Origin: Castanea sativa
Lineage: Eukaryota; Streptophyta; Magnoliopsida; Fagales; Fagaceae
Direction of reading: 5' to 3'
DNA length: 64,000 bases
NCBI RefSeq assembly: GCF_040712315.1
Contig: NC_134020.1
Span: forward strand, 45,431,751-45,495,750
The notes beneath the pieces are model-generated. The model made no database searches and was not told the DNA's origin. It saw only the letters and a list, made by a program, of their open reading frames with translations. The position numbers and the translations under genes are program-made. How positions within the stretch are numbered: position 1 is the stretch's first letter; every line of letters starts with the position of its first letter. Below are positions 58,941 to 64,000 of this stretch, piece after piece.

Positions 58941-60706
58941 GAGTGATAACTATTCCATGATCTCGCTGATATTAATTAACAATCCCTATGCTGATGCTTC
59001 CTTGGACAGTATCTTAGTCATCATGCTAATGCAGGAGATCTTGAATAGATTATGGAGGCATCTTTGGTCATTTCCTCTCGCTTTTGTAATCTTTGATCTC
59101 TCAAAAGTGAAACCAAAGTTATAGTAGGATGCAAATTAATGCAAATAGTGGGGTTGATGAAATGCTTTTCAAAATTTATATTTTGGTGGTCCTGCAGAGC
59201 TACTGATGTAAGGATGTAGTTTGAAGATCAAGACATCAAATTCTATGCTACGAATAGGGAGTCACTAAATACCTTATCAAGTCTTATGAAGCTGCAGAAA
59301 GGTAAAGGTTGGAACAAAGAGAAAGTGATTCCAGTGACCCATATAAAAAGAAGAAAAACAAAAAAAATAAAGGTGATTCCAATCAACCAAAAAAATAAAA
59401 ACTTACATTAATGTTACCAGAAGAGAATGGAAGAAGATTCTTAAATGCAATTCAAGAAATCTCTAATACCTAGGATGGTCCCCGCCTCCCTGGGGTGGGG
59501 AAGCTCTGGGAAATGGGGCCAAACTCAGCTACAGTGGCCTTTCGGAGGATGAATTACTAGGCATGGATAATTCATAATTGGAGAATTGGATGCAACAGTG
59601 TTTTTTTTATTTTTAAAATAGATTTTTTCTATAGGGGATGCAACATAGTGTTGCCATCACTATAATGAGACCTTGACATACTTTTAAATAACCGTTTTTT
59701 ATATAAAAAAATTAGACACATGACATACTGTAATTTCCTTTTATTTTGTTTTTTTTTTCTTTGTTTTTATCATTTAGTAGTTGGGAGGTAAAATTTTATA
59801 GTATTCATTAACCACACTAAAATATGTCAATCAAGATACAAAACTATTTATATAGCATACTGCAATTAGTAAAGCATAAAATGTCACAAATGTATTGCCA
59901 TCACTATAACGAGACCATGACATACTTTGAAATAACCAAAAAAAAAAATTATAAAAAAATTAGAAATGTGACAAACTGTAATTTTTAATGTTTATTAACC
60001 ATTTGATAGTTGAAGAGGTAAGATTTTGATAGTCTTCATTAGCATAGTTTTAAAATCGAATTAGACTAACCATTTCAACTAGAATCAAGCACCAATTCAG
60101 TTCGATAAAAACTGAGTAAAACTAGAAGTCGAGACCAAAATTAATTCTTTGACCATATTAGTTTTTAGAATCAAATTCAACAAAAACATTAAAATATGTT
60201 AATTGAGTTACGCAACTCTTGACTCAACATACAGCATTAGCAATTATTAGAGTGTAAAATAGAAGCAACGCCTAATATATCATATTAAAAGTCAACTATG
60301 CATAGAAGTCCCAAAAAATTACTAAAAATAAAGGATTGTTGGGTTATATATCATCTGTTATTAGCCGTTGGAAACAGAGAAAGTACCACTTATTATTATC
60401 CCTTCTTTTGCTTGGTATTCCAATTGTTCTTGAAATGAAATCTTCCTGTCTTGTCCTTGAGGCGTTAAATTGTCTGTAAGTCATGATGAATCTTTCTTCA
60501 CTCAAGTAAGTAACAAACTAAATCACTGAATTTTATTCTGACCCATCCTGCTATCTAGTACTTGCTAATAATGTCCATTATATGAAGTGTGGTTTGTTAG
60601 AGAGGGAACATTTCTTGGGTTTCTGACCCATTGAAAATCGTGAAACCAAAAAAAAAAAAAACTGATATGTTGTCCAGTGTCCACTGGTAGAGCGCAATGC
60701 TGGACC

Positions 60707-61010
60707 TGACATCTTGATATTATCAGGCATTGCAGAGGTCATCCCTGATTCTATCGACATTTGTTCACAGTTTTATTTCGAGTCTTGCTTAGGTTACTGG
60801 AGAATTTGGTAAAGTTATTCTTTAAACGTTATTTGTATTTTTTATAAATATGTGTGGGTATATTGGATTTGACATCTTGATATTATCAAGCATTGCAGAG
60901 GTCATCCCTGATTTTATCGAGATTTGTTCACAGTTTTGTTTCGAGTTTTGCTTAGTTTATCGGAGAATTTGGTAATATTGTTCTAGTAATATTATTTGTA
61001 TTTTTTTAAA
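60707..61010. repeat. about 140-bp tandem duplication, period 163
   Basis: Copies at 60707-60845 and 60870-61010 start TGACATCTTGATATTATCA and share most bases, with scattered substitutions. The copies have diverged, so the duplication is older than that at 58844. Confidence 0.85.
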
Positions 61011-62676
61011 ATATGTATAAATAAAAAAGTGTGTAAAAATACGTAAAATGTTGTTTAATAATTGAAAATATGTGTTTAAACACATGTAACAAAAAAAACC
61101 CTAAGTTTGCATATGCATGCATGTGTTTTTCTGTGGACGTGTGACTTTACTTTTTTTTTTTTTAAATAAAAGAATTAAAAAAAAGGCTCGCTCACATTTT
61201 AAGTACTAATATGAGTTCTAATATTGTGTGTGTTTGGCAAAAATTATTTTTGTCAATTTATTTTACTAATTAATTTATTTTGCTACTATTCATGAGTTTC
61301 ATTGCACTTTTTGTTATTCTTCATGGATTCTATTATACTATTTCGACTAATTTTTACATTTATTTATAGTATTTTCAATAAAAAAAATTTTCAATTTTAG
61401 AAAAATAAGCAAATCTTAAATAGACCCATAATATATCACTATTTGAATTCATAACTTTCAAACTTTTAAGCGTAATGGTTTATAAGAATTTTTCTACGAA
61501 CCGTTTTCTCCAAATGGTTTGTGTTTGTGCCTTGTCTTATGCAAAATATTTACAAAACTTTTGGTCATTAAACAAAGCAACATAATTATTAATAAATAAT
61601 AAAATAATTAAGAAAATTTGAGAATATGTGGCTCTAGAACATGCATGCAAGTTGCACACTTGGTATGTTTGCAAATTAATGATCAGGATTTGGTGTTGAG
61701 TTTTTAATGTATTGAAATAAATGAAATGCATTAGATCATAATCTATGGAGGTTATTTTCTGATAAACAATTAAGGATGTTTTAACTTTAAACCCGACAGT
61801 AGTAGGCTCATTTGAGTTAGCAAGAGAGGAATTTGTTGTATTTTGAAAGTAAATTTCTTTTAACACAATAGGTAGATATATAGCAAGCTCTTCTGAATAA
61901 GGACAATTATTCAGTACCACCTTCATGATAATGTTTAACACATGCCTCAATCATATAATCTTTTCGTATGTCCTACTCATTTACCTCAACACGTTTAATA
62001 CACATATTCACGTGCACTGTGTGAGACTGGAGAGGGTGAGAGATAGATATAGATCCATTTTGAAACTAGCAGGTAGCTGAGAATAATCAATGTGAGGTTT
62101 TTGTATGAAATAACCAACAAAATGTTCTACATGATTACAAGTACATTAAATGTGGATTATGACTAATTTAAACTCAGTGGATTTGCAGCCCACGACTCCT
62201 TTTTGTTTTTTTTTTTTATTGTTTTTAGATTAGATAAGTAAGATATTGGTTTTAGGATTATTAGCGTATATATGATTCAATTCTAAATTCTTTATTTGCT
62301 CTCAAGAGGTTCCATTGAGTTAACTAGTATCTACTTCAAACCACGACTTTACTCTCTCCACATTTTCTTACCGAAAGCTAGAAGCAATATTTGAAATTTT
62401 TTAAAAATATTTATTTTTTGGGAAATACTTTTCCTACAAGCTAGAAGCAATACTTTTCACAAACAAACATGTCATGTGATTCTACAAGAATATTTTTGCA
62501 AGATTTATTTATTGCATTGCTATATATTCTTTTTCATGGGATATTACAAAATGCAACTTTCATATAATTGGAAATAATATATCATGGGTGGTTAGCCAGA
62601 ATAAAGTCTAGTTCATAGCAATTTTCTTTTTTCTTTTTCTTTTTTTGTTTCCTTCACTCAACTGACTCAAGGGAAA

Positions 62677-62681
<5 letters not shown>

Positions 62682-62727
<46 letters not shown>
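62682..62727. repeat. (AT)n microsatellite
   Basis: About 22 AT units in spacer DNA. Confidence 0.9.
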
Positions 62728-62733
<6 letters not shown>

Positions 62734-64000
62734 GGTCCAAGTATTTTAAGGAATCTAGTTTAAGGAAAATGGGGAAAAGGATATATGCCATACACAATGC
62801 ATTTAATTTAATTTAATTTTTTTTAAAAGACCAAGGAAGGAGAAGCAAGGAGATTCAGAGGCATTTCTAAATGATTACGAATCAGATGCACTGAAAATAA
62901 GTTCACATCATTTTCCACCACAAAAATTATTATATATGATCAAAATATTTGTTTAATTTTTGATTCAGCATATGCTGAATCGTTAATGCCTCCTAAGTCA
63001 CAATTTCTTTGGAATTTTATGTCACTCATCAACATAATAATTCTATTGGAAATTTAACACTTATTTTAATATATTGACTTATGCTCATACATGCTTCCTC
63101 TCTTAAATAAATCTTGACGAACTAAAATCATCTGAGTGTTTTGTTGTGTTTGAAAAGGAACCTAAAGTCTCAAGTAGGTTATACGTAAGATTTCATTCGA
63201 TGTAACTATCCTCTCTAACAAAGTAATTAAGACTTTAGGGACAATAATAAAATTGCATATCTATTTAACTATCTTTTTACTATTTCAAAAAAATGCATAT
63301 TACCTAGCTTTTTAATTTTTTTGAACTTAGTTCTCCAAGAAGATTCATCTCTTACAAAATGGCTACCATATTATTGAAGAATTCTTAGAGATCTCAAAGT
63401 TTTTCTTTAAAAATTGTTTTAAATTTTGGATCAGATAGAACCTTTTGAGCTTGATATATAGAATACATGTCCACTGATGCTGCTTTTTAAGAGTTAAGCT
63501 TTAAAATTTATGTTTGAGTGCCGAATCATGGTATATTGACACTAATTCAGATGTGGGTGTTGGAAGGAAGAGATATAAATACTAATTTATAGTACTAAAG
63601 TAAGTCTTAAATTAACACATAAATATATTGAAGAATAATTATCAATTTTGATAAATATAAAAAAAATGTCCAAAACTCTCATTAATATATAAAATTTGTT
63701 TACTATCATTTATTATAACATATCACTGTCTTTTTATTATAACTTTCAAGCACTATCAGTTATCCATCTGTAATTAAGCACTATCACTCATTCGTCCATA
63801 ACATTAAATTTTCCTAATTAAGCTATTCATTTAAGCAAAATAAAGAATTTAATATTTAGAAATCTCAATCAAACCTTGAATAAAAATCTTCTCAAAAAAA
63901 AAAAAACCCTTGAATAACAATTAAAAAGCTATGCAAATAAAATAAATAAAATCTATATATATTCTGTATACTACAGGTCCATAAAGCCAAACTCAGAGTA

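Larger units (their letters stand above)
58756..64000. other. gene-poor right end of window
   Basis: No gene is supported. The stretch contains a 45-bp duplication (58844-58940), a longer duplication (60707-61010), DNA-transposon-like AT-rich sequence around 61210-61400 and a (AT)n run (62682-62727). An ORF of 137 codons at 61950-61537 (minus) is AT-rich and shows no family features. Confidence 0.5.

Noticed and set aside
61537..61950. 137-codon minus-strand ORF near the right end
   Set aside because: It starts and ends in AT-rich spacer, has biased Ile/Asn/Leu composition and no recognisable domain. Its length is within chance for this composition.
1..64000. CRISPR arrays, bacterial operons, phage genes, organellar insertions or rRNA genes
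   Set aside because: No spaced direct-repeat array, Shine-Dalgarno-led operon, plastid or mitochondrial gene block or rRNA sequence was seen. The window is ordinary nuclear plant DNA.
1..64000. A single novel multi-gene system linking the four genes
   Set aside because: The genes act in unrelated compartments, are far apart and on different strands, and share no visible regulatory signature. Nothing in the sequence supports joint function.

Overview
The window is nuclear DNA from a flowering plant. Its AT-rich spacers, GT-AG introns of up to 3.7 kb, CT/AT microsatellites, MITEs, SINE/LINE remnants, Mutator-like elements and LTR pieces all point that way. Protein sequences place it in the eudicots. 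A woody rosid, perhaps Fagales, is my guess from general resemblance and is not shown by the sequence. Family and residue comparisons are made from memory; no database search was run.

I support four protein-coding genes. (1) 2511-3797 (+): single-exon GALT29A, a Golgi GT29 glycosyltransferase for arabinogalactan side chains. Its leader has a TATA box, a CAA-rich stretch and upstream ORFs. (2) 15893-10138 (-): PARP3 in 17 exons (812 codons), rebuilt exon by exon. The reading frame is intact, but the usual start codon reads GTG and none of the three H-Y-E catalytic residues is present. (3) 26686-24031 (-): a two-exon WIP-family C2H2 zinc finger gene, probably WIP3. (4) 44207-56232 (+): BASS4, a plastid bile-acid:sodium-symporter-family gene in 14 exons (421 codons), with a GC-AG intron and a 22-nt exon.

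The rest is mostly transposon-derived. Four Mutator-type elements with long terminal inverted repeats lie at 5269-6855, 39656-41344, 41358-42367 and 56655-58746. Two have perfect 9-bp target site duplications. The second is a Pack-MULE carrying a decayed 5' part of an SLP2-like (Shewanella-like) protein phosphatase gene. The fourth contains a nested inverted-repeat MITE. A short LTR element with three LTRs and tRNA-Met primer binding sites lies at 32747-33826, with a related LTR inside BASS4. BASS4 introns also hold SINE-like copies and a LINE 3' remnant.

The four genes do not form a pathway: they serve cell-wall glycosylation, nuclear ADP-ribosyltransferase-family function, transcription and plastid transport. 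GALT29A and WIP3 are adjacent in Arabidopsis (At1g08280, At1g08290), so their presence here suggests conserved microsynteny with PARP3 in between. Gaps of roughly 8 kb (15.9-24.0 kb), 17 kb (26.7-44.2 kb) and 8 kb at the right end contain no gene I can support.
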